Origin: Paracoccus sp. MC1862
GTDB lineage: Bacteria; Pseudomonadota; Alphaproteobacteria; Rhodobacterales; Rhodobacteraceae
Length of the DNA stretch: 64,000 nt
Direction: 5' to 3'
Assembly: GCF_016617715.1 (NCBI RefSeq)
Contig: NZ_CP067225.1
Span: forward strand, 1,426,001-1,490,000
Below are positions 8,688-16,783 of this stretch, piece by piece. The notes beneath the pieces are model-generated. The model did no database searches, was not told where the DNA came from, and was given only the letters and a program-made list of their open reading frames with translations. Within the stretch, counting starts at the first letter, position 1. Every line of letters starts with the position of its first letter. Both the position numbers and the translations under genes were made by a program.

Positions 8688-9311
8688 ATGAGCACCTCTT
8701 GTTACTCATACAAGCCATCGAAGCGACCGCCGGGCCGCCCGGCTGGCTCCGCGCCCTACAAGGCGGAGGATGAGGCCCTTCTGAGGAAGGCCGCCTGTGC
8801 ACTGGCGGAGAACGATGCCCTGACCCTCACGGCTGTCCTGCGGGCCTGTGACGTGACGCGGGAGAAGGATCTTGCACGGCTCCGGGCACGGTGGCGACAG
8901 GTCGGCCCAGCCTTTCTCGATGACGCCCGACGCAACCGGGCAGCCCCTGCGGTTCGTGACTCCTTGCTCCTGCTCTCTTCCGTGGTGGCCGAGTTTGCCG
9001 ATCGCAGCCGAAGCTCCGGCGATTTCCAGGAGCTGAAGCAGGTGCTCGCCAAGTGTCGCGAGGAGCTTCGTGGTCAATCCGGCGTCCGCCTCACCGATTT
9101 AACCACAGTTTTCTGGGCGATGCACGACAGCGGCAACCAGACTGGGAGCTCAGTGGCCAGGCCTCCCAGCCTCATTGGCGACAGAACGACGGCTCATGGG
9201 ATATCCGATGGCGATCTGCTCTTCCTGTGGGCGCGTCTCTGCGACCGGGAGGCCATCGCGGCATGGGCAAGGGAGGAGAGGCTGAACGATGACCAAAACC
9301 CCACGGATTGA
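8688..9311 (+). CDS. Uncharacterised protein, first gene of the element's plus-strand operon
   Basis: A 207-residue protein that I do not recognise. It starts MSTSCYSYKPSKRPPGRPAG, an AT-hook-like GRP patch, followed by a helical region (LLRKAACALAENDALTLTAV) that could be a small helix-turn-helix. No catalytic motif, signal peptide or membrane segment is seen. It is divergent from the DUF2924-recombinase pair across a 223-bp intergenic region and overlaps the methyltransferase gene by 23 bp, so it is probably co-translated with it. A DNA-binding accessory role is a guess from context. Confidence 0.65.
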   Translation: MSTSCYSYKPSKRPPGRPAGSAPYKAEDEALLRKAACALAENDALTLTAVLRACDVTREKDLARLRARWRQVGPAFLDDARRNRAAPAVRDSLLLLSSVVAEFADRSRSSGDFQELKQVLAKCREELRGQSGVRLTDLTTVFWAMHDSGNQTGSSVARPPSLIGDRTTAHGISDGDLLFLWARLCDREAIAAWAREERLNDDQNPTD

Positions 9312-10620
9312 GCATCTCCCGCCCGCCGAGTTGAAGCCCTGGGCCAGAAACGCCCGCAAGCACTCCCGCAAGCAGCTGCGGCAGATCGCCGACAGCATCC
9401 GCGAGTTCGGCTTCACCAACCCCGTCCTGATCGATGAGACGCGCACCATTCTCGCCGGACATGGACGTGTCGAGGCCGCAAAGCTCCTCGGCCTTGCCCA
9501 GGTTCCCTGCGTCTTCATCGAGCACATGAGCGAGGCCCAGAAGCGCGCCTATGTGCTGGCCGACAACAAGCTCGCGCTGAATGCCAGTTGGGACGAAGAG
9601 CTGCTTGCCGAAGAGCTGGCGGCACTGGCGAGCATTGATGCCGGGTTCGACCTTGGCGTGACCGGTTTCGAGATCGCCGAGATCGATGCGCTGATCGATG
9701 CAGCCGAGCCCGAAGCCGACCAGGACCCGCGCGACGACGCCATCCCGAAGGATGTCGAGGCCCGGGTGCAGCCGGGCGACGTCTGGGCGCTCGGTCCCCA
9801 TCGCCTGATCTGCGGCGACAGTCTCGATCCGGGTGTCGTCGGCCGGCTCATGAAGGGTGAGCAGGCCCGGATGGTGTTCACCGATCCGCCCTACAATGTT
9901 CCGATCGACGGCCATGTCAGCGGCAAGGGGGCGATCCGGCACCGGGAGTTCGCAATGGCGTCGGGTGAGATGACGGCCTCCGAGTTCACGGACTTCCTGC
10001 GCCGGGTGTTCTCGAACCTCGTCGCCCATGCAGAAGACGGCGCGATCCACTTCATCTGCATGGACTGGCGCCACATGGGTGAGATCATGGCCGCGGCTCA
10101 GGGCATCTATAGCGAACTCAAGAACCTGATCGTCTGGGCCAAGGACAGTGGCGGCATGGGGACCTTCTACTGCTCGCGCCATGAACTGATCGTTGCCTAC
10201 AAGCAGGGAACGGCGTCTCACACCAACAGCTTTGAACTCGGCCAGCATGGGCGCTACCGGACGAACGTGTGGCAGTATCGCGGCGCCAATCTGGAGGAGC
10301 TTCGGCTGCACCCGACCGTGAAGCCGGTTCAGATGATCGTGGATGCTATCCGGGACGTCTCGGCACGCGGCGAGATCGTCCTTGATCTCTTTGGAGGCTC
10401 CGGCTCGACCCTCATTGCCGCCGAGAAGACCGGCCGGCGGGCACATCTCTGCGAGATCGATCCACAGTACTGTGACATCATCCTGACCCGCTATGAGGCT
10501 TGGGCTCATGACGAGGCCGTGCTGATCGACCGCCCGGCCCCAGCTGCGGCAAGCAGTTCGCCGCGAAGCACGGAGGCGGTCAGCGCCGCGGATGATGACA
10601 TCAGGCGGCTCATCTCATGA
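9289..10620 (+). CDS. ParB-N domain DNA methyltransferase
   Basis: A 443-residue protein with an N-terminal ParB/Srx-like domain (about residues 6-100; ILAGHGRVEAAKLLG is the characteristic GxxR box) joined to an N6-adenine/N4-cytosine methyltransferase. Motif IV (TDPPYNVPI) precedes motif I (DLFGGSGST), which gives the beta-class order, and HPTVKPVQ lies between them. This fusion is widespread in prophages and integrative elements, usually without a cognate nuclease, and may modify element DNA to avoid restriction. It overlaps genes on both sides (23 bp and ATGA). It appears intact. Confidence 0.92.
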   Translation: MTKTPRIEHLPPAELKPWARNARKHSRKQLRQIADSIREFGFTNPVLIDETRTILAGHGRVEAAKLLGLAQVPCVFIEHMSEAQKRAYVLADNKLALNASWDEELLAEELAALASIDAGFDLGVTGFEIAEIDALIDAAEPEADQDPRDDAIPKDVEARVQPGDVWALGPHRLICGDSLDPGVVGRLMKGEQARMVFTDPPYNVPIDGHVSGKGAIRHREFAMASGEMTASEFTDFLRRVFSNLVAHAEDGAIHFICMDWRHMGEIMAAAQGIYSELKNLIVWAKDSGGMGTFYCSRHELIVAYKQGTASHTNSFELGQHGRYRTNVWQYRGANLEELRLHPTVKPVQMIVDAIRDVSARGEIVLDLFGGSGSTLIAAEKTGRRAHLCEIDPQYCDIILTRYEAWAHDEAVLIDRPAPAAASSSPRSTEAVSAADDDIRRLIS

Positions 10621-11456
10621 CGGATGCGCCCAGAACGCCCACGAACGGCGATTACGAAGTGGGCTATGGCAAGCCGCCGAAGCACAGGCGCTTCCAGAAG
10701 GGCAAATCGGGCAATCCAGCCGGTCGGCCTCGCGGGGCCAAAAACAAGTCGAAGTTCTCGAGCAATACCCTGAATGACATGCTGCGCCGGGAGTTGGAGC
10801 GAGAGGTCGAGATCCGGGGGACAAGCGAACCTGAGGTTCTGTCCATTGCCCAAGCCGCGATGCGGGCGCTGGGGGTGCAAGCCGTCAAAGGCAATGTCCG
10901 TGCCCAGCAACAGGTCATCGCGCTGCAGCGCGACCTCGACATGCAGGAGGCGGCACGGCAGGCAGAGCATGATCAGGCCCTGATTGCCCTGCGCAACGGC
11001 CAGCTGGCCAGCCGGGATCGATGCCGGGAACTCGGCTTGTCCGAAGATGACATCATCCCCAACCCCGATCATATCGTCCGCGACCGCGCGACCGGGAACA
11101 TGATCATCCGCGGACCTGCTGACCGGCAGCAGAAAGTCGAGTGGGAGCGGATGTGGGCGTACCTGGGTTCGTTCCAGTGCGAGATCGAGAAATCGCGAAA
11201 GAAGCTGGCCAGACTGGCTCCGTCTCATGTGCAGGAACGAAAAGACCTGACCGAGAGCATCGAGACGAACGGGTATTGGCTGACCTTCTACGACATGAAG
11301 CTGATGACCGTCTTCTCGCTTCCGGCATGGCAGGTGTCAGAGGACCGCCAGGAACAGGATGTGCTGGAGCAGCGGGTGCGGGAGGGCAGATGGCCTGATC
11401 CACCGGCAGATGTAAGGCGCGGTAGTTGGGACTTGCACTGTTCAAGTCCGCCTTAA
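10617..11456 (+). CDS. DUF5681 domain protein
   Basis: A 279-residue protein whose N-terminus contains VGYGKPPKHRRFQKGKSGNP AGRPRGAKNK, the DUF5681 signature of a basic, glycine-rich DNA-contacting segment. The rest is charged and helical with no recognised catalytic motif. DUF5681 genes commonly sit next to ParB-N methyltransferases and phage packaging genes; no terminase large subunit is present here. ATGA overlap with the methyltransferase makes them one operon. The last 15 or so residues may be altered, since the gene ends where the element gives way to unrelated sequence. Confidence 0.8.
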   Translation: MTDAPRTPTNGDYEVGYGKPPKHRRFQKGKSGNPAGRPRGAKNKSKFSSNTLNDMLRRELEREVEIRGTSEPEVLSIAQAAMRALGVQAVKGNVRAQQQVIALQRDLDMQEAARQAEHDQALIALRNGQLASRDRCRELGLSEDDIIPNPDHIVRDRATGNMIIRGPADRQQKVEWERMWAYLGSFQCEIEKSRKKLARLAPSHVQERKDLTESIETNGYWLTFYDMKLMTVFSLPAWQVSEDRQEQDVLEQRVREGRWPDPPADVRRGSWDLHCSSPP

Positions 11457-11965
11457 AGCCAACGGCACAGGTCGCCTTTGAGATCGAGCAGAACAAGTCC
11501 GACGCCGAGGGCAGTGAAACGACCCGGCCGCCAGCAAGAGGAACAGCAGATGATCAGGATCTGACGGCAGAGCGGACGACGCAAAGCTGGATCGACCGCT
11601 TCAGGCTGCTGTCGCGCTTGCCTAAGGATATCCGTGCCGATCTGGAGACAGGATCGACGATCGTGTCGGTGCCGGCCGGCGGGCAGGTCTTTGCCCCGGG
11701 TCAGTCGGCAGAAAACGTGCTGGTGGTTCTCTCCGGGACGGTAAGTGTCCAGCGACCACCTGAAAATGGGCGCAGTCCGCCCCCGTTTGAGTTGGGGCCC
11801 GGTGAGCCCTGCATCCTGGCCCTGTCCAGTGAGATGGCGATTGAAGACTACGGTGCCGACGGGATCGCTGTAACCGCCGCGACCCTCGTGGCCATTCCAA
11901 GCGCGATTTTTGTCGACGTATTCACACGCTCGCCTGACTTCCGCATGTTTGTGTTCGAGCTTTGA
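11426..11965 (+). pseudogene. Truncated Crp/Fnr-like regulator (cyclic-nucleotide-binding domain only)
   Basis: The open frame encodes up to 179 residues. From about residue 53 it reads as the sensory beta-roll of a Crp/Fnr protein (FRLLSRLPKDIRADLETGST, then VFAPGQSAENVLVVLSGTVS). It stops at FRMFVFEL, where family members continue through the dimer helix into a DNA-binding helix-turn-helix. No ATG is present in frame; a TTG at 11426 overlapping DUF5681 is the only early start, so the 5' end may also be missing. It is probably a remnant broken at both ends by mobile-element traffic. Confidence 0.6.
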
Positions 11966-12024
11966 CAGCAAATACGCTGCTCCCCAACGTTCTACCGCCT
12001 GAAGGCAGAGTCTTCCAGCTTCGC

Positions 12025-12730
12025 TCAGGGTGACGGGCTGGTGACGTCCCCCGATTTCGTCAGCGTGATCAGATCCTTGTTGCCGATCGCACCGTATGGC
12101 CGCTCTTCGTTGTAGTATCTATGCCAAGCCTCCAGCTTTTCTGCCGCATCGGCAAGGGTCAGGAACCAATGCTGGTTTAGGCACTCGGTCCGGAACCGGC
12201 CATTGAACGCTTCGATGAACGCATTGTCGGTCGGCTTCCCTGGCCGGGAGAAGTCGAGAACAACGCCGCGCTGATAGGCCCACAAGTCCATGTCTCGCGA
12301 GACGAACTCGCTGCCCTGATCGACCCGGATCGTCTTCGGATAGCCGATCTTCCGGCAAACCCGCTCGAGGGTCGCCACCACGTCTTCGCCGCGATAGCTG
12401 TAACGCACATCGAGAATGGGAACATAGCGCGAGAACGTGTCAACGACCGCCAGCACGCGCAGTTTCCTGCCCGTTGCCAGTTGATCATGTACGAAGTCCA
12501 TTGCCCACACCTCGTTCGGGCCGACTGCCTCGACACGGTCGTCGCGCAGTTTGGCCTTCACCCGCCGCTTCGGCGTCTTGTTCCTGAACTGAAGCCCCAA
12601 CTCCCTGTAAATTCAGTAAACCTTCTTGATGTTGATGCCCCAGCCTTCGCGGTCGAGCAGGACATGGACCCGGCGGTAGCCATACCGGACACGCATCTCG
12701 CAGATTTCCCGGATCCGCTTGGCGACAGCG
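12025..12730 (-). pseudogene. IS3-family (IS407-like) transposase OrfB, truncated
   Basis: The minus strand encodes the DDE integrase core of an IS3-family OrfB: WAMDFVHDQLATGRKLRV, TIRVDQGSEFVSRDMDLWAY and PTDNAFIEAFNGRFRTECLN with the D-D-E residues present. Codon 12613-12615 is TGA where related proteins have a sense codon (KVY-stop-IYRELGL), splitting the frame. The 5' end and orfA are gone, cut off where the IS6-family element begins near 12732. This copy cannot encode a full transposase. Confidence 0.85.
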
Positions 12731-12731
12731 G
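12042..12731 (-). mobile_element. IS3-family insertion sequence remnant
   Basis: The 3' end of the element is placed at 12042 (TGACGTCCCCCGA, similar to IS407-group termini). Its other half is missing because the IS6-family element abuts it. It retains about 690 bp of an expected 1.2-1.3 kb. The left boundary is judged from end similarity and is approximate. Confidence 0.6.
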
Positions 12732-13160
12732 GCGCTGTCAAAGGAACCGGCTGGCGGCGAGACCTTGACCGCCCTACCCTGCCCGGCATGACCCAGCGCA
12801 GTCCCTTCCGCTATTTCAAGACCTCGCCCGAGATCATCCGCCTGGCTGTGATGCTGTATGTCCGCTTTCCACTATCATTGCGGAACGTCGAGGACCTGCT
12901 GCATGAGCGTGGCATCGACGTGAGCCACGAGACCGTCCGCTTCTGGTGGCACAGGTTCGGGCCACTCTATGCCGCCGAGATCCGTAGAATGCGTGCTTCG
13001 GCCATGCGGTCTGGTCCACAATGGAAGTGGCACTTGGACGAGGTCTTCGTGAAGATCAACGGACGCACCCACTACCTCTGGCGGGCCGTCGTCCACGAGG
13101 GCGAGGTGCTGGAATCCGTCGTCACCAAGACCCGCGATAAGACCCGCGATCGTAAGGCAG

Positions 13161-14493
13161 GGGAGTGTCTGAAACTCTGTGTATCTGACCGGGCCCATGC
13201 GGTTTTCAGATACGGTCAGGCGTCGAGGCGGCCGGCGAACATTATGGCCAGCTGATTGCGGGCGGCAACCCAGTCCCGGACAGCGCGACCGCCCTTCTCG
13301 AAGTTGCGGATGGCCAGGAAGATCAGCTTGGTTGCGGCCTCCTCGGTCGGGAACGAGCCCTTGGTTTTCAGGGTTTTCCGCAACACCCGGTTCAGCGATT
13401 CCACGGCGTTGGTCGTGTAGATGATCTTCCGGATCGCGGCGCTGAAGGCAAAGAACGGGATCACCTCGGCCCAGGCCCGTCGCCAGGCCGGGGCGATGGA
13501 CGGGTATCTTCCGGCCCATGTCCCCTCGAAGTCATCGAGCCGGCGGGCGGCCTCCTCGGCAGTCGGGGCCTCATAGATCGGGCGCAGGTCGGCGGCCACC
13601 GCCTTGCGGTCTTTCCAGCTGCAGAAGTTCATCGAGTGCCGGATCAGGTGGACGATGCAGGTCTGGACCGTGGTTTCCGGGAAGGCGGCGGTGATCGCCT
13701 CCGGGAAGCCCTTCAACCCGTCCACAACGGCGATCAGGATGTCCTGGACGCCGCGGTTGCGCAGCTCGTTCATCACCGACAGCCAGAACTTGGCACCTTC
13801 GTTGTCGGCGATCCAAAGCCCAAGAACCTCGCGCTCGCCCTCCCGCGTGACGCCCAGGGCGATGTAGACCGCCTTGTTCCGCACCATCCGGCTGTCGGCA
13901 TCGCGAATCTTGACGCGCAGGGCGTCAAAGATGACGATCGGATACATCCGGTCCAGCGCCCGGTGCTGCCAGTCCCGGACCTCCTCCAGCACGGCATCGG
14001 TGACACGGCTGATCAGGTCGGGCGACACCCGCAGCCCATAGAGATCCTCGAGATGCGCCTGGATGTCGCGCACCGAAAGCCCGGCAGCATAGAGCCCGAT
14101 GATCTTGTCATCCACTCCGTCGATCCGGGTCTGGCCCTTCCTGACCAGCTCGGGCTCGAAGCTGCCGTCCCGGTCGCGCGGCACCGCCAGCGGCACCTCG
14201 CCATCCGAGCCCTTCACCCGCTTCGTCGCGGTGCCATTGCGGCGGTTGGCCTGGTCGGGCGGCGGCTCGGCCCCGGCCTCATAGCCCAGGTGCGCGGTCA
14301 GTTCGGCCCCAAGCATCCGCTCCATCAGCCGGACCTTCAGCTCCTTCATCAGCCCGGCATCGCCGAGCAAATCCTCGGGCCGCTTGCAGCCCTTCAGCAA
14401 CTCGTCCAGCAACTCGTTGGAAATCGTCATCGTCCTTGCTCCTCTCAGGAAGCATGGACCGGGTCAGTCATACACAGAAGACCGGACACTCTC
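13161..14493 (-). mobile_element. IS256-family insertion sequence, complete, with 8-bp target duplication
   Basis: The element is 1333 bp and carries one intact transposase gene. Its ends are imperfect inverted repeats: GGGAGTGTCTGAAACTCTG on the left against GAGAGTGTCCGGTCTTCTG read inward from the right. The 8-bp sequence TAAGGCAG is present on both sides (13153-13160 and 14494-14501), which is the IS256-family duplication length. This marks a recent insertion into the IS6 transposase gene. Confidence 0.9.
13216..14430 (-). CDS. IS256-family transposase
   Basis: A 404-residue mutator-type transposase, full length. It has the family layout: N-terminal MTISNELLDELLKGCKRPED, then NRRNGTATKRVKGSDGEVPL, the DDE core with IVIFDALRVKIRDADSRMV (first Asp) and AVVDGLKGFPEAITAAFPET (second Asp), the CIVHLIRHSMNF motif, and the C-terminal YTTNAVESLNRVLRKTLKTK G with the catalytic Glu. 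No frameshift is seen. It lies inside an IS with a clean target duplication, so it is probably active. Confidence 0.95.
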   Translation of the reverse strand: MTISNELLDELLKGCKRPEDLLGDAGLMKELKVRLMERMLGAELTAHLGYEAGAEPPPDQANRRNGTATKRVKGSDGEVPLAVPRDRDGSFEPELVRKGQTRIDGVDDKIIGLYAAGLSVRDIQAHLEDLYGLRVSPDLISRVTDAVLEEVRDWQHRALDRMYPIVIFDALRVKIRDADSRMVRNKAVYIALGVTREGEREVLGLWIADNEGAKFWLSVMNELRNRGVQDILIAVVDGLKGFPEAITAAFPETTVQTCIVHLIRHSMNFCSWKDRKAVAADLRPIYEAPTAEEAARRLDDFEGTWAGRYPSIAPAWRRAWAEVIPFFAFSAAIRKIIYTTNAVESLNRVLRKTLKTKGSFPTEEAATKLIFLAIRNFEKGGRAVRDWVAARNQLAIMFAGRLDA

Positions 14494-15079
14494 TAAGGCA
14501 GCGCTGAAGTTCCTGAGGAAACTGATGCGCAGGTACGGCCGGCCAGAGCAGATCGTCACCGACCGACTGCGCTCCTACGGGGCAGCCCTTCGGCAACTCG
14601 GCGCAGGCGCCCGACAGCACTCGGCAAGACATGCGAATAATCGCGTCGAGAACTCGCATCTGCCGTTCCGGCGACGAGAGCGGGCCATGCTCCGCTTCCG
14701 GCGGATGAAGACGCTACATCTCTTTGCTGCCGTCCGCTCTTCCGTCTCAAACCACTTCAACCAGGATCGCAGCCTCTCTCGTCGTCAGCACTTCAAGGCC
14801 AACCGAGCCGCCGCTCTCGCTGAGTGGCGGCAGCTCGGCGCGGCCTGAGGGCCCGCCCGACCGCGAACACTGAGACGAGTTCGCATTCGTCTGGCAGCAC
14901 ACAAGTTCGCATTCCTCTGACAACGCATGAGGAGGTCCATCACTGACGCCGTTCTGCGCTCTGAAGACCGGGTACCTCGACACTCCCCAAGACTGGTGAG
15001 GCGGATCTTAGCCAGGATCGCTGGTGAAATGCCCTCATCGTTGTGCTATGTTCGGATCTGCCGGACAGGAGAACGCGGC

Positions 15080-15496
15080 ATGATCGGCGAGGCTGCTCGC
15101 GACGGCGTGGTGATCGGGATGCTGCTGGGATTGGAGCAGGGAAGCCCACTGGTCGTCTTTGCCGGCAACCTGTCGCCGGAAGCCATCCCCGCACGCAGTC
15201 TCGTGCGCCTTGAACCCGAGGACATCGGTGCCGAACTCGCCCTTCTCTTCGAGGACGGGGACGCCAGCCGCCCACTGGTGATCGGCCGCATCGTCACCCC
15301 CCTCCCCCAAGGCACGATCGTCGTCCGCGACGGCGAGCCGCTGCGCATCACCGCGCGCGAACGGATCGAACTTCGATGCGGCAAGGCATCGATCGTGATG
15401 GAGGCGGACGGTCACATCACCATCCGCGGCAGCTATCTGGTCAGCCACGCCTCGGCCGCGAACCGCATCCGGGGCGGCTCGATCAACCTGAACTGA
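15080..15496 (+). CDS. DUF6484 domain protein, T6SS-associated
   Basis: A 138-residue protein starting MIGEAARDGVVIGMLLGLEQ. The start at 15080 has AGGAG eight bases upstream; the frame is open further 5' but without family similarity. DUF6484 proteins are found beside VgrG, DUF4150 and TIGR02270 genes in type VI secretion loci; their biochemical role is not established. The C-terminus ELRCGKASIVMEADGHITIR GSYLVSHASAANRIRGGSIN LN resembles the end of VgrG-type beta-helices, so it may contact the spike. It overlaps the following gene by one base (TGATG). Confidence 0.75.
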   Translation: MIGEAARDGVVIGMLLGLEQGSPLVVFAGNLSPEAIPARSLVRLEPEDIGAELALLFEDGDASRPLVIGRIVTPLPQGTIVVRDGEPLRITARERIELRCGKASIVMEADGHITIRGSYLVSHASAANRIRGGSINLN

Positions 15497-15849
15497 TGTA
15501 CCCGCCTGCCCCCGTCCTGCCCGAGATCCTGCGCCAACACGCCGAGCAGGCGGCGTTCCTGTGGACGGTCTATGACCGGGCGATGCTGTTCCCCGAGGAG
15601 AACCCGGAAATGGACGCCCTGCGCATTGCCCGGCTGCTGGAGCGGCTGGAGGCGCATCTGGACGGGTTGCGCGTGGCTGGCGCCGAGGGGCTGCGGGTGG
15701 CGGAGGCGCGGTTCGCGGAATACCCCGAGGCGGGGGAGTTGTTCGTGGTGCGGATGTTGCAGCCGGGAGCGGAGAAGGTGCGGGTGGCGGACTTGGATTG
15801 GGAGCGGGTCAGGGGGTATCTGACCCGCTGCCTCGATCAGCCGCCGTAA
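15496..15849 (+). CDS. TIGR02270-like T6SS-associated protein, N-terminal fragment
   Basis: A 117-residue protein starting MYPPAPVLPEILRQHAEQAA. It matches the start of TIGR02270 proteins, which carry HEAT-like repeats, are about 350-430 residues long and are encoded next to DUF6484 in T6SS loci (family knowledge). Here the frame ends after WERVRGYLTRCLDQPP, so most of the repeat region is absent. It is coupled to DUF6484 by TGATG and its end overlaps the convergent putative immunity gene by 13 bp. It is probably a truncated relic of an effector-accessory cassette. Confidence 0.6.
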   Translation: MYPPAPVLPEILRQHAEQAAFLWTVYDRAMLFPEENPEMDALRIARLLERLEAHLDGLRVAGAEGLRVAEARFAEYPEAGELFVVRMLQPGAEKVRVADLDWERVRGYLTRCLDQPP

Positions 15850-16781
15850 TCCGCCATATCCAGTCGGCGCAGGAAGATGTTGCCGTCATAGCCCATCTCG
15901 AACCCCTCCCAATTCTGGCCGTCGAAGACGAAGACCTCCTTCCAACCAGAGATCACCAGCTTCTCGGCCGAGGCATGCATAAAGAAGCCCTGCCCCAGGT
16001 TGCGGAACGGGCGCAGCGCGCGGCCCTCCTGCACGCTGATGCCATAGCTGGGGTCGGTCCAGTAGCGCCGGCCCTTGAAGCTGCGTATCCCGAAATAGTC
16101 CCAAGGCTCGGCCTCGAGCGCGATCAACTCGTCCGCGACCAGCGCATAGGCGGTGCCCCCAGCACCACCGAAATGCAGCGCGCCATCGGCCGAAACCTCC
16201 AGCGCATAGAGATTGCGCTGGTCCGGGATCTCCAGCGGCACCCAAGCGCGCCCCTCAAGCCGCAGCAGCAAACCGCCATGACCGCAGGCATGCACGTCGC
16301 CGGCCGAGGTGCCGTGTATATCGCGCAATACCGCAAGATCGTAGGGCTGGATCAAATTCCAGCCCGCGCCTACCTCGCGGATATAGGCGACGCCGTGATC
16401 ACCAAAGACGAATTGCGGGCCGCCCTCCAGATGCCAGACCCGGCGCAGCACCCCCTCGGGCAATGCGGTAACGCTGTCACCCGCCGGCGTCAGGTCATGG
16501 ACCAGCCCGCCCAGTTCCAGTACCACATGTCGGTCCGGGACCAGTGTGGCATGCGAGTTGATCGCGTCCTCGATCTGCAGCCGTATCGTGAAGGTCAGCG
16601 TCTCGCCGAAGTCGATGTCGAGCAGGAACGAGCGCGAGAACTCGCAATCGACATCGGTCAGCTCGAAACTTGCGCTGTAGCGCGTGCCGCCAAGATGGAA
16701 GGCGTCGACGGTCTCGATGCGGACCTCGGAAGGGTCGAGGTCGTCCAGCGGATTGTCCGAAGGGGTGTCGGTATCGGTCAT
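15837..16781 (-). CDS. Putative immunity or accessory protein of the DUF4150 effector
   Basis: A 314-residue protein with no signal peptide or membrane segment. The C-terminal two thirds have short glycine- and tryptophan-rich beta strands spaced like a beta-propeller (DIHGTSAGDVHACGHGGLLL, VSADGALHFGGAGGTAYAL, HASAEKLVISGWKEVFVFDG). I know no named family for it. The ATG at 16781 follows the effector stop by 2 bp, with GAGGAG upstream, so it is tightly co-translated with the effector. That position is where T6SS immunity genes usually lie. The immunity role is inference from position. Confidence 0.6.
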   Translation of the reverse strand: MTDTDTPSDNPLDDLDPSEVRIETVDAFHLGGTRYSASFELTDVDCEFSRSFLLDIDFGETLTFTIRLQIEDAINSHATLVPDRHVVLELGGLVHDLTPAGDSVTALPEGVLRRVWHLEGGPQFVFGDHGVAYIREVGAGWNLIQPYDLAVLRDIHGTSAGDVHACGHGGLLLRLEGRAWVPLEIPDQRNLYALEVSADGALHFGGAGGTAYALVADELIALEAEPWDYFGIRSFKGRRYWTDPSYGISVQEGRALRPFRNLGQGFFMHASAEKLVISGWKEVFVFDGQNWEGFEMGYDGNIFLRRLDMADYGG

Positions 16782-16783
16782 TC

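Larger units (their letters stand above)
12788..14848 (+). pseudogene. IS6-family transposase, split by IS256 insertion
   Basis: The N-terminal part (12788-13160) reads MTQRSPFRYFKTSPEIIRLA with WKWHLDEVFVKINGRTHYLW, the first DDE aspartate of IS6/IS26-type transposases. The C-terminal part (14494-14848) resumes with ALKFLRKLMRRYGRPEQIVT D and NNRVENSHLPFRRRERAM. Excising the IS256 element and one TAAGGCAG copy restores a continuous frame through RKAALKFL, so the gene was intact until that insertion. It is now inactive unless the IS256 element excises precisely. Confidence 0.9.
12732..14926 (+). mobile_element. IS6-family insertion sequence, interrupted by an IS256-family element
   Basis: The left end GCGCTGTCAAAGGAA at 12732 resembles the inverse of the right end (GCGTTGTCAGAGGAA read from 14926). 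A second end-like sequence lies just inside it at about 14874-14899. Removal of the inserted IS256 element (13161-14493 plus one 8-bp duplication) leaves an element of about 850 bp, the usual IS6 size. No matching target duplication was found around the IS6 ends. Confidence 0.7.

Noticed and set aside
12732..14926. An 8-bp target duplication around the first IS6-family element
   Set aside because: The bases flanking the two ends do not match (CGACAGCG-like on the left, ATGAGGAG on the right), so none is claimed.
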